DNA of 64,000 bases from Opisthorchis felineus (lineage: Eukaryota > Platyhelminthes > Trematoda > Opisthorchiida > Opisthorchiidae): contig SJOL01009403.1 in the NCBI GenBank assembly GCA_004794785.1, positions 1,692,162 through 1,756,161 of the forward strand, in the 5' to 3' direction. The position numbers were made by a program, and so were the translations under genes. Position 1 is the first letter of the stretch, and every line of letters starts with the position of its first letter. This document shows, piece after piece, positions 49,182-62,395 of this stretch. The notes beneath the pieces are model-generated. The model was not told the DNA's origin, ran no database searches, and worked only from the letters and a program-made list of their open reading frames with translations.

Positions 49182-49420
49182 CAACTGGACCATAAATGGT
49201 AGCTTTAGCAGCTCGGTACTGGCACCCGAGTTAACGCGAGGTGAAAAAACTGTATTCACACGAAGTCAGGTGTAAGACAGAAAACGAACGTACCCATAAT
49301 TCATCCGAAGATCATTCAAAAACACGCCCTCTGTGAAACAAACAGACAGGGTGAAGACAGACAGATGCAAATGCATTACAGCTCAATTGGGTGGCCCGTT
49401 CAGATTGTGCATTCCAATGC
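49182..49420 (+). repeat. Diverged dispersed repeat, copy 2
   Basis: The second copy of the repeat at 46876-47112, in the same orientation, about 2.3 kb away. Key shared block: 'cacccgagttaacgc' and 'cagatgcaaatgcattac'. Confidence 0.5.
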
Positions 49421-50140
49421 TATGCCGGAATATCTGCTTACTAGACCAGCCTGGCTCACACACAGTCTAAATGAAAATCTCGTGAAAAATTTATGGCATA
49501 TGGTGGCTATATGTAGATACCAAGAGAGTACGACTTACAATACAATCCTGCATGTATGAGGGAACTAAGACTCTGAAAGTCTACAGATGTATCAAAAAGC
49601 CGCTTTTCAGTGATCATGAACGGTGAGCTTTGTAGGTCACGACATGTTTATTTTCCCCCTTAGTTTGGGTCGGATTTATCAGTTTTTCGCACCCTCTCGG
49701 CACTTGGCGTAGTGTTTTCTTGATTCTTATTTTTCAGGAAACCAAAATCGTACACAGTTCATTATGGTGCCCAGTGTTCGCACTTTGAATGTTCTAAGTT
49801 GAAACAAAACAGCAGCTTTATTAGCATTTCCACACTGCATATTGCTATAGTGTTCCATCACAGTATTTTCATGGAAAATGTCTAGACATCCTGTCAAAAT
49901 AGAGTATTCACAGAAGGTTTCCCATCCATCGACTAGGACTCACAGGGTGCGCCATGCTCGTACAGCCACGGTTCACCGTAGTTCTATGAGTTTTATGCAG
50001 TGCGACGACTGCGTTAGCGGTCGAGTGACCGGATATGTTAATTTTGATCTATTTAAATACTCGAGGAGCCAGTCAATACGTGACCGTGTCATGTGGTTTC
50101 CATTACTGAAGGCTGAGCGGCGCTATGTCCTGTCTAAGTA
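49421..50140. other. No gene recognised
   Basis: No motif or repeat match. Confidence 0.35.
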
Positions 50141-50144
50141 AGAG

Positions 50145-50385
50145 CTAATCACACTGCTGATCAGCCATTCTTGACCAAACGGTTAAGTGTTCAGCCACTG
50201 GCCAGAAGGTTGCGGGTTCGAAGCTCCGAGTTTCGTGAGATGCGCACTGCTGGTGATTCCTGACAAGGATGAAGCAGCTGTACAGTGCTTTTCGGCTTTT
50301 CAGCATAGATTGACTTCACTGATAGGATGAAGTCCCTCCTGAATGTTTTACTACTGTATACTGACCACTGACGGGACTCAATCGT
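50145..50385. mobile_element. Family 2 element, tRNA-like head and right arm
   Basis: 'accaaacggttaagtgttcag' (box A-like region) and 'gcgggttcgaagctcc' (box B) are followed by 'gtttcgtgagatgcgcactg', 'aaggatgaagcagctg' and the right arm to about 50385. There is no left arm, so this copy looks like a plain tRNA-derived SINE. It is the best clue to what the foldback copies were made from. Confidence 0.75.
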
Positions 50386-51825
50386 GTGGACGGCAAGGTG
50401 GAAAAGAGATGCCAACCAAAACAATGGCTAGAAGCGGGTCATCTTTTGTTCATTTAATGAGTATCTGATCGATCTCTTGCCAGTTTCTTTACGGAGAAAT
50501 CTATCTTGATCATCAACAGTGTCTTGAAATGTGGAAACCTGGGAACTTGAAATGTATTTTCCTTTTTAACAGTCTGCATGTACTTGAAAACGGTGTGGAT
50601 CGAAATGACGGCTTCGATAAAAATGGCCGCAATAGAAGCAGCGTTGAACGGAAAATGGCAGACCTGATAGATTGATCAAGTTTTTGTCAAGAAAAATACT
50701 TTACTATCAATAAGTCCAGCTAATTTTTATCAAACCTTCCTGGAAGGATCAAGTGCACTTATTTATCTTTGTGGCTGGGTGAAGGAGTGTATCCATCCTT
50801 TGGGTGGTCTTTCATGGCAATTAAGACCTTGTTTTCTTCCGTTCAACTTATCTGTGATGTTTGCATCACCCTCAGAAGCACAGAACTTTATCTGTTCACT
50901 TACTACAGCTACTGGGACAGCTGCCGTAGATGTGCCTTTAAGCTCAAATTAAGCCATGGAAACTTCAAAGGGTGGCCAATAACTGTACTTGCTGAGTGCA
51001 TCAACCAAATCTTATGACCCTTCAGCACTTCCACAGGGATAATTTCATGCCAGTAATGCTTGGACTCTGAATCTGCTTGGTTCCGAAGCCTCAAAGAATT
51101 AGTTAGGGCAACTGAGTGTGAATGCATGTTCCGTATGATATTCTTCACCTTGTATCATTTGAATCAGCAAAATGAGTAGAAGATGAGGTGAATTGGTCCC
51201 CACTAACTGCGACTCAAAATTAGGGTCACAACATTCACGCAGATGGTGTTTGCAGGACCCATTGGAAGGTTGCTTCCAACATCTTTATGTTCAATGAATG
51301 TGAACTGCTCTCTGGTAATTAGCTTACAAACCAATGGTCGAGCTCAGCGAAAAGATCAAATGCCATCTGATCGGCACTGTCTTACTTTTCTATGATTATG
51401 GTGTGTGAACAGTTGAACATAAAGCAACTAAAGGCTGATATAGAGATTCAATCGGACCTGGCTACTTCTCTCTCCCTTGTAAATATGGTTCTAACGACAG
51501 GATGTAAAAAAATTATGGGGTATTTAGGTGACCCTAAGGAGACACCACTGAAGCTAAGTACAAGTTGAGGGATGAGATGCTTAAAGTGTAACTTTCACAG
51601 TGAAATCGGGTGCTTCATTGATGTTTTTATGCTGCTAGCCAACGTACCAACATACGGAATGTGTCTGCCAGAGGTTAAGTTAGCCACAACTTCTCACTCC
51701 ATCTGGCGTTAGAACAACGTCATACGTATAAACGACTCACAATTTCAGTATTCCTGTATTCCAAAGACACACTCGACTTAGCTGACCAGTCTGTTCACGA
51801 AAGGAATGCCCCGGACGTTTTTCGT
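50386..51825. other. No gene recognised
   Basis: Open frames up to 82 codons at 50769-51017 (+), without motif. Confidence 0.35.
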
Positions 51826-53048
51826 TGTGATAAGTTCCTTGTATTCTCATACTTTACAACAGGTGTGAATGTATGGAAAGCTCACCAGAAGCTTCCGTAC
51901 ACAAAGCGTTGTCCGAAAGGGATGTGCACTCTCGCCTTCCCTATTTCATTTCCTGATCGACAAGAGACTGAGGGGAAAGCTGGAAGCCTTCAAAATTCTG
52001 ACACAAATAGCTTCTGACGAAAACCTTGTCGATCTGGAATATACAGGCGACATCGCTCTCATCTTCGAAGAGGAGAGGGCACAGGTGTTTCTAAATGGAC
52101 TGACCAAAGTCATCCAGTCCTTTGGCATGCGCTTTGCTCCCACAAAGTGTAAGGTGATGCTTCTGGACATGCAGTCACTGGACAGACCACTTACAATCCA
52201 GGGTGAGACAGGGAAGTTTGTGGAGCGTTTTGCATATCCTGGAGGTTGTATAAGTTCCTACTGTAGTATGACCCACGAATTTAAAGCACGAATCTCTAAG
52301 GTTCGGGTCACGTTTGCTAATTTGGGATACTATGACAGCAAAGTGGCATATCCCCTGATCTCAAGGCTAAAGTACGCGCTATTGTGATATGTGGCTGTGA
52401 GACATGGCCTCTGCGAGCATCCGAAGTGAGACGTATTCATACTTTCGACAACCGTTGTCTCAGGACCGTAGCTCGCGCTATTGGTTCCTACGAATCATCG
52501 ACGAGACAGTCAGAAGACGGGTTTGTTTGTGCAACGGAGTTTTCAGTCGACGACCCTGATTCAATGACCTCGCAACAAAAGCTACAAGGGTTGAGTCCCG
52601 TATTGCGCATGCCGAACCATCGACTGCCGAAAACAGTGCTATTTTCATTGCCCAATTCAGAGTGGCGCAAGCAGAGGGATGGTGAGCCTTTGTCTCGGCA
52701 CCCGGGGAGGGGGTATTAGACCGATTACGAAAAGTTCGGGTGCTGTCGGTGCTACTCGACTTCCAGGTTGCTGTCCCCGTAATCCTATCATGTGCATGGT
52801 TGAAGATGCTGCAACATGTGAATGTTAATCAATATCAGTAGCATCTTGCTGTCAATTTCAGTTCAGATTGTCTGAATGAGTATCTGGAGTTGTAGACACT
52901 TCGGCTAGCACTAATTCCCTTCCCGATCCACTTTTATTCTATTCTGTATAATAAGACTTCCATATGAATTATAGTTGTAAGGCGGTGAAGCATCACTGTT
53001 GAACACCGATGTTGTGCCATTACTATTATTATTGTTATTATTCTTTCT
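51826..53048 (+). mobile_element. RTE-like LINE, RT palm to 3' end, active site lost
   Basis: This begins in the RT palm ('YGKLTRSFRTQSVVRKGCALSP' region near 51870, where GVRQGCPLSP is usual; shown here only as a landmark). The active site reads YTGD at 52040-52051 in place of YADD. It continues through FGMRFAPTKCKVM and the CGCETWPLRA block (frameshift at about 52385), VFDNRCLRT-like sequence, RMPNHRLPK and SEWRKQRDG, and a badly decayed C-terminus. The 3' UTR ends in an (ATT)n tail at about 53022-53045. Truncated at the 5' end; not functional. Confidence 0.9.
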
Positions 53049-53904
53049 TTATCGCCACGACGACGTATTTTTTATTATCGAGTTTACAAGCACCTAACCA
53101 ATAATTCATTCGTGTTGCACTGAAAGCCGCGCGAGAGGAAGGTACTTAAGGTTAAAATGAATTAGCCAGTAATAGATCCATGCTTATGACACCTTGTACA
53201 AGTTGATGGAATCTTGTTCGCCTCATAGCACACTCCGATAACTTGAGTGTCATTCCAACTGAACCAGTAGGCAGAATTCGTAGAGAGCATGCTCTGAGGA
53301 GCTGTATTGTGAAAGCGTTCGTAACAGACAGCTTTTCGCTGTATCATTCACCTGAATCGTGTTCGCAACCCTGTTTTTTGCTTCAGTCATCCTCGTGGTG
53401 TACGGTACCTGCATGATCGTAGTAAAAAAAAACTAGCGAATAAACATTGATCATTTTGCGTCAAATAAATTATCAGCATATACCCATTTTACTGGGCTCT
53501 TTTTTGGTCTTTAAATGAACTAAAAACATTATCTTTCGTGGAAACGTGATGCAATAAGTTTGTGTGGACTGACTTTGTTGGAAAGAGCCACATCTGTCGG
53601 CTTCCATTTAAATGTTGACTTCGCTATTCTTCGACAGTCGATTTTTTAAATTGTGTTAAACAAGCCTTCTTGCTTAATGAGAACGTCATGATGAATTCGA
53701 GGTTAAAATGACTCTAATCTAGGTCTTTAGGGTGCAGTGGTTTTTTTGCTTGACAGTGCGAACATGGTTGGGCTAATCAGTTCCCCATTTGGGGTTACTA
53801 ATGTCCCGAAATAACTCGAAAACTCTACAAAGATATTTTGCCGAACGCACTCTTTCATGCATTCGGTTTTGACCACTTTTCGAACTTAACGGTAAGGGAC
53901 AAAA
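53049..53904. other. No gene recognised
   Basis: An AT-rich stretch, short frames only. Confidence 0.35.
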
Positions 53905-54085
53905 GAGCCCGAGCTCGAAATGGCTCTGGCGCAAATTTACTGACCAGAAGGTTCGTGGTCCGAACCCGACCTCTGCATCTCGTCAGCTCCTGTCTAGGTT
54001 AGGGCGACCAGGCAGTATCTCTGCCCCCGTGCTTCTTTTGGATAGCGTGGCATCTAGTCACCGGAAAGGTGCTACAGCTGAACCA
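53905..54085 (+). mobile_element. tRNA-derived SINE, family 1 (copy 6)
   Basis: Shared head and body ('ttcgtggtccgaacccgacc', 'cgaccaggcagtatctc', 'gtgctacagctgaacc'). Box A is mutated and the tail is missing. Confidence 0.8.
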
Positions 54086-57000
54086 GAAAAGAGCCCCTCG
54101 GTTGAATGTAAGCACCTCACTAGCTGTTATCCAGCTGTTGTGTGACTACTAAGAAGCCTGGTGTTGACTCTTAGCTAATTACTCGTCAAAGTGCTCCTTT
54201 GAGCGTCCCCGTAGAACCATCATAGAATCATTGGGTTTCGTGTATAAAACAATACTTTACGAAATGAGTCCTTCAGCTCAGTTTAGGCTTCGGCTGATAA
54301 CCTCGAGATGGATTTTTATAATAATCCAGTCCACCTTGCCACATTATCTTTGACTCACATGAAAACTTGCTTCAAATATGAAACATATTACTGACAGGAA
54401 ACAGCATGAACAAAAGGGTTGAATTCACTAAAATATACGTTCAAAATGGCTACCAACGTTGTGGTTACCCAAGCGAGTCTCCATCAAAAAGGTAAAACAA
54501 ATAGAAATGAAATAATAATGGCTAGGCTTACCGGTCACGATATTCGAAAATACAGTAGACCCGAAGATCAAGAATACCAGCCCAAATCATCAACTTAGCT
54601 CTTTGTTGAACGCGCAGGGTCCGTAGCCTAATACCAAGTTTTGCCAAATTTACCAGTCAAAGGGAAATGGCTTCGCTGCTAAACAGGGGTTTGAAACATA
54701 ACTGTATAACCGAAAAACTACTCACAACAGGCATATCGTTCCTCATGAAAAACATCCTGCTCTAACTATCGGGTCTGAACTTTAACAAACCTTCAAATTC
54801 AAAGCTTCTTTTTTATTTTATGCACTTTTGAGAAATTTTTCGTATACTGGCTTCGGAATTCGAATCCATTTATTGGAGAATTTCGTACGCATACAAATCA
54901 TCGATGTGTTTCTCGTCTGCCGTCTAGACTACCAGTTCATCGGGATTTCATCCGTCACGGGATTCACACTAGGGGTAATAGTCTTCAACCGAGGTACAGT
55001 ACGAGGTGTGAGCCGCGGTCCACACCGAGATAGTTAGTTTTGAAGCATTCACGGATTCACCGACCGTGTCATGTCTCGCCAGCTGTTCGAGCAAACCATT
55101 TTGTAGTATGGGGTTTTCTCGAATCCCCACGCGAGCCATGCAGAGAAGGCTCGTTATCAGTAGATCGATTTGCAGCAAACGATGCCACAATGGGATCACT
55201 GCAGTTAGCTGACTTATTTTTTTGACTCGTGAGTGTGCAAGCAATACCGCTTTTCACGACAGTCTTCGGGGGCATTCGCTACCGAAGGGAGCACTCAGCA
55301 CATCAGTAAAAAATGAAGATGAAAGTTCCCATCATTTCGGTAAATTACTCGAGGGCTTTTCATGATAAAGAATACATAAGAAAATTACTAGAAGAGCGAT
55401 TTCCGACACACGAAGATTTGATTCATGAAAAGCCAGTTCTTCTGGCTTTCTGAAAATGACATAGGTGGCCCGGTATGGTCCACGAGTGGAGCAGCCACGC
55501 TGAAGGTGAAGGTTCCTACTACTTAACTAAGTTCGCAAGGCCCTCAAAACACATTTTCATCAGAAATAGGGAAATGGAAAGATGATCTCTCTGGTGTTTA
55601 CCAACACACTTGTTACTGAAAACATATGGTATGTTTAAACTGAGTGTGGAAGATAGACGATGAAGCTCACTCAGTAAAATCAAATACCTCTACAGCAGAA
55701 TAAAACTGAGCACATAGAAACACAGACTCCCGTTGGCCTCCCGTTACATCCTATTACATGCATAGGCCATTTATTAGCACCTGAATCGAAAGATGATTTA
55801 TAACTTTGTCGTGAGTCAGATGGTGAGAATGGCATTGATACGTTCAAACAGATTTTACAGTTCTTTCTCTTGGTTCTGTTCTCTAGGTAACATTTGCGTG
55901 ACGAAGATAAATGTATATAATTTGGTGGGATGTGCCATCTTCGGCGATGGAAAAAGGACCCCATCCAGAAAGCCACAGCTGCTGTCCTTCTCAAGCTCAC
56001 CTTAATGTGTAATAATTCTGTAGAAACAAATTTTTTGCGGAAATAAGCCAGGTACAACATACCAAGATTGTTGCACATGCCCATATAGACTCACATCTAG
56101 ATCATAGCAAACCACTCAACGAAACCTAACCAAACTACTTAAAAAATCAGTGCCGAATTTAAAATCCCCACCATGTTGGAAAGACAGCCACAATTGAAAA
56201 GTACCGCTAAATTACCTTCGAGTTCAGGCTTGTGTGTGTGATACAAAGGTTTTCCTCCACTTTTACTGATATCAATGTTGAGTTCAATAGAAAAACTGCT
56301 TGTAAATATTCGCCAAACAAACTCACATAAACCGTCCATCTTTGGAATGTTCATGTAAGTGGATTGTACATTCCTACAAGGGTCCTAACATCTATCCGTT
56401 TTTTATACTTCATTTGGTTATTTCAGTGAAGGCTTTCTGCGATTTCGTCAGGCGAGGAAGCGTATACCTTTAGGCTACGGAATCGAAATCTACCACAGTG
56501 CGTCCATCATTGGACTCCATCGATCGTTCCAATCTAGGTGGTCGTTTACAACTGTACCTCTATTTAAGATTATACCTCACCTGAATACCACGCGTGTTGA
56601 GCTTAAAGCAAGGCGCAGTCGTCTGTGAGGACAGCTAGGATAAAATTCACTCAATCGGACATAGTTCCACATTTATTCCGGTTGATGCACTTGTTCCATT
56701 CGAGTTTTTTCGTAATTGTCGTTGTGATTAGGAGCGTGAAACCAGTGGAGAAGCGATTCCATGGCGCTCGAAAATGATACTAAATAAAATCATGTTTTAC
56801 TGCCTGCCTGTCTGTAGTTCCAGCCTTTACCAGATTGGTAAGTGAAATGCCCATCGACAGATGCTCGTCGAAAACATCGGCAGCAGCCATGGTTACAAAC
56901 CTCAACAATATCTTGCGTTATGTTTTCCCTATTGTGTTGAGGGGTCTGCGTACTCATCACTCATCGTTCAGGAGAAATAGTCAACATTTATGTTCCCATA

Positions 57001-57330
57001 CCAAAAAATAAGCGCCAGAGGAAGACTCTTCTTCTAGCACTTAGATCTTGAACCGGAAAAATGGTGAACAGTTGTCGTAGTACTTGGTTAGACAACCGGA
57101 TACTCACGCCAAACATGAGGGTCGCCAGATCTATCCGAACCAACACTGTGTTTTCAAGTACGCGCTGCAAAATGAGAACTCAGGATTTGGCTTAGTATGT
57201 TGCGCACTCAGGTTCAGGCCATGAGCCGGCCACTGGTGCCATTCGACCACCATTTTTACCTCTGTCGCAATGTACTGACAGTGTATAGTGTCAGGCTTTA
57301 GCACAGTTATCGCCAAACCCACTCCCGTCC
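54086..57330. other. No gene recognised
   Basis: A minus frame of 134 codons at 55680-56084 has no motif. Otherwise only short frames. Confidence 0.35.
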
Positions 57331-59100
57331 CTGCACAGAGTGCAGTTCGTCTTGGATCACCAACGTCAGCATATTGGATGCCCTCCGCTCATTTCATCGA
57401 TCTCGGACAGGTCCAGCCACCCATTCGACTGTTTGGCTCAGGCTAAGACTGACCCAATTAATGGACAAAGCCCAAGTGAGTCAGCCGTGATTTCACATGT
57501 GGCGATGTTGCCACCGCGACTGAAGTTTCGGTACCGTTCTCAAAAACGCACCAATGTCGATTGCGATCGATACAGCCCTACCCACTTGTCTTAGCTCAGC
57601 CTGGCTCAAAAATGGATCATGAGTCATGGCGCGCCGACCACCGTGTATATTCAGCTAATGCAGGTGAGATCAAACGAGGTGAACTAGGTAGTGAATAACT
57701 GCAACCTACGAACTTTTGGACACTGATAATCCTGCGGTTGGTCAGTTGGACAATAACCATGTAGGACTTTGCTTGAACAAAAATGAAAATAAATAAAAAT
57801 AAAAATAAAGCATTCGCAAAAAATGATAAGGTGAAACTAATCTTCAATGACCTAGGCCAGTGTAACTGCATAAATAGTTGTTCTCATCTGATGAGACCAT
57901 CTCAAGAGATCGACCAGTATAGGTCTCTTATAAGGGGAAGTTTACCACCCAAGTACGCTTCATTGGCCTTATGAAAGTAACCTATTCTGCCAAGGGTGAT
58001 CTCTCGATAATGGAACAGATGAAGTCACAAAAGGTTGGCTTCAGCTTCATTATAATGCAGAATCCTGAACGCGAATACCCTCAAACGGTATCACACTATG
58101 CATATTAATGTCATTAACTTGCAAACATTCGACGCAGTTGTGTGGGTTAACCCACATGCAGACAGCCCTCTGGAATGACAGCCTTCAGTAAAGAATTGTT
58201 CTCAGAAGATACCAGTTTTACTTGGTGTTTCTTCAAACGGCTCCAAACCTCCCAGAAGCGACCACGTTTCGGAAGGGAACAGACTTGGTCTTCCCAGAGG
58301 GGAAGACCAAGGGGGCACAAAACTATTAGATAAATCCATTTCATTTAGCGGAAAATCAGTGTTATCCAACTCAAGCTACAAGGTGACATGCTTTACTCAT
58401 GCCATACTGATCAGTTCCTTCATTTTTTAATATCCGGGTCCCTTACTCTACAGACAGTATTCTTGGCAAAACACGAGATGTAACATTTTAAAGTTTGTTT
58501 TCACGGATACTGACTGTGAAGGGGGCATTGTGATTCGTCTGAAACCTTGAAAGACGGGTCGTCGTGGTGCTTACAATCCTGATTTCCGATTTATAGAGCG
58601 AATATTTATGCGTCTATTTTGGTGTCCTGGAATGAGACTAATTCGAATTACATGACTTTATATTGTGAAGTCATTTCATGCTTCACATGAACAACACCCC
58701 ATCAACGGACATATTTTCTAAGAAGAGCGCTTTCTGGTTCAGAGCAAGATTTTGTTAGCATCAGAAACACCTTTGTTCAGATATCACCACCAGACTGAAT
58801 TTTCAGAAATAAAAACCTCAGCAATGGTCGCTCTTCTTATGAAAGGGGTAGTATGTTGAGGGTTTGGGAGGTCAGCGATATGATATACTTATTCGCACCG
58901 AAAGAAATCAGCTTTTATTGGTTGGTTTCCACTGAATATCTTGTGGCCCGAAAGTAAATGTAAGACGGTTTAGATGTCCTTAACAGAATAGGCAATTGCG
59001 GTCCTTTTAGTTTCTCCGTATTGCTGTTCTCAACAGGGAAACGCTAGTTGGTATTTCATTGTTAAATGACTTTAAACGTTTTAATGTTCCTGACTAACCC
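57331..59100. other. Ambiguous coding-like patches
   Basis: 57331-57600 follows a good + acceptor (ctcccgtccctgcacag). One frame ends at CAA|gtgagt near 57473, another stays open for over 80 codons; I cannot choose. A minus frame of 65 codons lies at 58147-58344. No family recognised. Confidence 0.25.
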
Positions 59101-59107
59101 ACTGGAG

Positions 59108-59416
59108 TCATCTTTTGACAATGTAAGGATTGTCTTCCAAAGACCAATCCTGTTGAAACCGGCCATCACTTTTTAAATTTACCCATCTTAGCAGAGAAGT
59201 TCCATGTTGCAGCAACAGGTGTTTGTATGGCAAGCCTGTGAGGAGTAGCAGTGAAACTGAAATAACGGCACTTCCTGGCCACCTTTTCTTGAAGGAGGGT
59301 TCAGCGGTCTTGGGCCCAGAAAAATCTGTCTGAGCCATTAGTTCATCCCTGGGCTTTATGCCAGTAGACGTGTAACGATGTGGGCTACGTCTGGGCTGAC
59401 GCTTAGACTTTTTCAA
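59108..59416 (-). CDS. Exon-like open frame, unidentified
   Basis: A minus frame of 102 codons, with a strong internal acceptor (tttcactgctactcctcacag) and a possible donor (TGG|gtaaat) in the same frame. It encodes a Lys/Arg-rich start, a hydrophobic patch (VISVSLLLLTGLPYK) and a charged end. It may contain an exon of the same gene as 60009-60118. No family was recognised. Confidence 0.25.
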   Translation of the reverse strand: MKKSKRQPRRSPHRYTSTGIKPRDELMAQTDFSGPKTAEPSFKKRWPGSAVISVSLLLLTGLPYKHLLLQHGTSLLRWVNLKSDGRFQQDWSLEDNPYIVKR

Positions 59417-59564
59417 GTTTTCTCATTCTGATATAAATCAGCCTAGGTGGCAAATGAAGTGGAAAATGCGTCTCTGTGATCTGAAGTCTAATTGAAAGGA
59501 ACATTGCTCACAGCGTGAGCACGCTCACTTGTTCAGATGTGATAACTCAGGTGCGCCCAGCATG

Positions 59565-59632
59565 CGCTGGTGGAGTAGTCGTTACACGCCCGCCCCGCAT
59601 GTCAGATATCCGGAGTTCAAACCACTATAAGG
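59565..59632 (+). tRNA. tRNA-like sequence, probably a pseudogene or SINE head
   Basis: 'gtggagtagtcgttacacg' resembles box A and 'ggagttcaaaccac' resembles box B, at roughly tRNA spacing. The anticodon arm does not fold convincingly. Confidence 0.25.
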
Positions 59633-60008
59633 CCAACAACTGTACTCTAGTAAAAAACGAAACTCGGGTCCAGTACATCCCCGCACCAGAATAATTGCGC
59701 CAGCGCGAGAGCAGAACTGTTCAAACGAGAGAGATGTGAAAGTGAATTCTACATTTTCCGCAACCAGCTAGAACTATCCACATCCTTTTCTTCGTAGCCA
59801 AACTGTTGCGATCGCTACGAGCCACAGATTCAACGTCTCTCTATGGGTTTTTGTGTTTTGGTTTGTAGGGTGTTGCTCTGCTTGAAAGTTTTCGCTTCTT
59901 CGAGAAGATAAGTCACAAAACATTGTCCCTGAAGATTCGTGAACTGCGTTTTGCGCACTCTCAATGTGTTGAAGTTTCGCCATATGCTTCCCAACGTGTG
60001 TCTCTTAC

Positions 60009-60118
60009 AAGCTGTTCAGTATCCGTAATTATGTTGCCCAGAGGCAATGACTTAACCGCCATCCAAATAGTTAACCAATAATCGTGCCTTTGGTCTAGCT
60101 TCAGGTGAACTGGCTCAT
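60009..60118 (-). CDS. Exon-like island, unidentified
   Basis: On the minus strand an acceptor with a long pyrimidine-rich run (cgttttctgtcgatcattccag, ending at 60119) and a donor (CTT|gtaaga at 60008) bound a 110-nt block. Its open frame starts with two bases of a split codon and ends in phase 0. It encodes 36 residues beginning EPVHLKLDQRHDYW and containing WMAVKSLPLGN. Both splice sites and the composition look right, but the partner exons were not identified. Confidence 0.35.
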
Positions 60119-60149
60119 CTGGAATGATCGACAGAAAACGAAGTGACAA

Positions 60150-60897
60150 GAACTAAGGAATAAGTTTACACTATGTTTCTCAACCTGAGTCCATTTTCTA
60201 GACCTTAGGTGATAGAAGTAAGCTCGCTCATATAAATCGCAACGTCCTTCCTACAGGCATCGCTCGAGACGAAGAATCGATTCTCTGGAGGATGGACTCA
60301 AACCCAGTTAATTTTCAGAGACCATTGTCTAAGTTAAAAACATCAAAATCATGCTACACAAAATGATAATGCGAGAACAGCGCCTAAGTGTGTGCGACAG
60401 AGACAGTCATGCTACGCGCAATATAGTACCAAGTTACTTAAGGATTTTAATCTTTCATCCTCATATGCATTCCGTTTTGTTGTTACTATTATTTATTCCT
60501 TTTCCGGGTTGATGAATTGTGTGTTTGAACTTTTCCGGTGCTGATTGATCAGAAACGTACTCACTGATTACGACATGGGGAGTAGGTAAAATGCTTGTGT
60601 GTCTCATGCATAGAAACTAATGCTTTTAAGTACAGAACGGATCGGTATCTTTGTCAGGCTCGGACACTCATATGCGACAAGATTAAAACTATATGACGTG
60701 AGACAACATTGGTCGGATTAAACATCAGTTGTCAAAACCAACACAGGGTGAGAGTTATGAATTCCTATCGGTTGATTAGCTGGCCACAGGGGCGCTAGTG
60801 CCTAAACAAATCGATTTTGATAGCGAACCTGTTAAATCTTGTCAGTTTTTTTATGTCCTATATGTATATGTCCGAGTGTGGTGAAGAGATATCGGAA
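60150..60897. other. No gene recognised
   Basis: Short frames only. Confidence 0.35.
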
Positions 60898-61097
60898 AAT
60901 AATACTCTTTCAGCTGTAACAGCCTTTCGGTGACCAGCCGCCATGCCACCCGAAAGCATCACGAGGAGTGAGATAATGCCAGGTTGCCTAAGGCCAGACA
61001 GGGTCAATCGTGATGCAGAGGTTGGGTTTGAACCACGGGCCTTCCGATCAGTAAGTTCGCACCTTAACTGCTGAGCTCTCTCAAGCTCATCTATCGA
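60898..61097 (-). mobile_element. tRNA-derived SINE, family 1 (copy 7)
   Basis: A minus-strand copy: 'ctttcagctgtaacagcctt' (3' end), 'gccaggttgcctaaggc', 'gggtttgaaccacggg' (box B) and 'taactgctgagctctct' (box A). Confidence 0.85.
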
Positions 61098-62255
61098 AAA
61101 GCTACTGTTCCCTTGATCTGTCTTGTTTGACTTATGTTATGGGAAACATTCAGATAGTGGTAAGTCTCAAACAGAATAGCAATCAAGACCAGCAAATGAA
61201 GTCGGGCATTCTTCATTTTAAAATCAGGGTCATCATAACATCCTTCATTGAACACTGCAACTACACTATGTCTCAGAATATATCATGCCCTACCGAACAA
61301 CAATTTTATTACTTAGTTCTTTGTAACGGATTTTTTGTCGTACTTTGAGTATCCAAAGCACCACTCCAGCACCGACTTAGGGTTTCATGATCCCACATTT
61401 CAGTATAAGGCCAATCGAACTGTTCAATTTTTCCAGTCTGACCCTACCCAGCCGCGCATTGACAATCTCCCTTCATATGTTAAAGAAGCCTGTACAAACC
61501 AATTGGTAAGCTCGAAGAACATATTAACTGTCACCTGATCATCAGCCGATGGAATTTTTGTAGCCAGTGCCTTTATGATCCCGGGAAATAGCGCAGATCT
61601 TCCTTGACAACGCCTCATTGAGTGGTGGTCGGCACTCAGTCAGGGGCTGTTGCGAGTAGTTGGCTAGATTCGCATTATGAGGCATTCTGTTGCTGGACAC
61701 AGCAGAACGTGAGCAGCGTCATAAGCAGAAACAAGTCCAACACATTGCTCTGGGTCTAGATTTCCCGCGATCCCCCCTTTAAATCTGCTGAATTATTCGC
61801 CTGGGGAATTTAGGAATGTATGCACCATATTTGAATTGCAGTCTGTCAGTTGACCCACTTTGTGATAGATTTCAAGCAGAACAGTATGAGAAGATAGAGT
61901 GTAGGCATTGCAACTCCTCTCTTTACATCCCATGTGTAGTTTGACCACGGAATTTTCTTCCACGTGCTCCGTGCCCTTCACGGAGTTCTAACGAAGGACC
62001 TTTGAACAGGTTGGTTTGAAATCTCGAAGACTGTGGTTGAATGTAGTGTTCTGTGAATAGGCGAGAATTGGAGCTCCAGTCCGTTAAAATTCATACTGTA
62101 CGCTTCTGTAAACATGTAAAAGTTAAGCGCAGTTCAAAAGCTGCTGGAAGGTTTGCACCAAAGTGTGACACCAGCATTGTCTGTGTCACCTGGACTGGAG
62201 ATTCGTCCTCGTTACGATTTCTGTGGCCACGATTCGCATGAGAATGACGGGTTTG
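61098..62255. other. No gene recognised
   Basis: Short frames only. Confidence 0.35.
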
Positions 62256-62257
62256 AA

Positions 62258-62395
62258 AGACCTTGTTCAAAAAACTAAATTCACAAACGAGAGATTCAGC
62301 TGGGTTCCAGGTGTCTCTCGCAAAAAAAAACAAATTTGTTTGCAAATGGGTGTATATCGCTAAATTCACTAAACTTCTTTGATTTCCGACCATCC
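62258..62395 (+). mobile_element. Retrozyme-like repeat, degraded fragment
   Basis: 'acaaacgagagattcagctg', 'gtctctcg' and 'tttgcaaatgggtgtat' line up with the plus-strand copy at 29.99-30.06 kb. The part with the ribozyme is missing. Confidence 0.55.

Noticed and set aside
55680..56084. Minus frame of 134 codons
   Set aside because: No motif, no splice sites that make sense, and composition like its surroundings.
57888..57895. CTGATGAG, a possible hammerhead core
   Set aside because: No GAAA follows a stem II hairpin, and no stem I is present.
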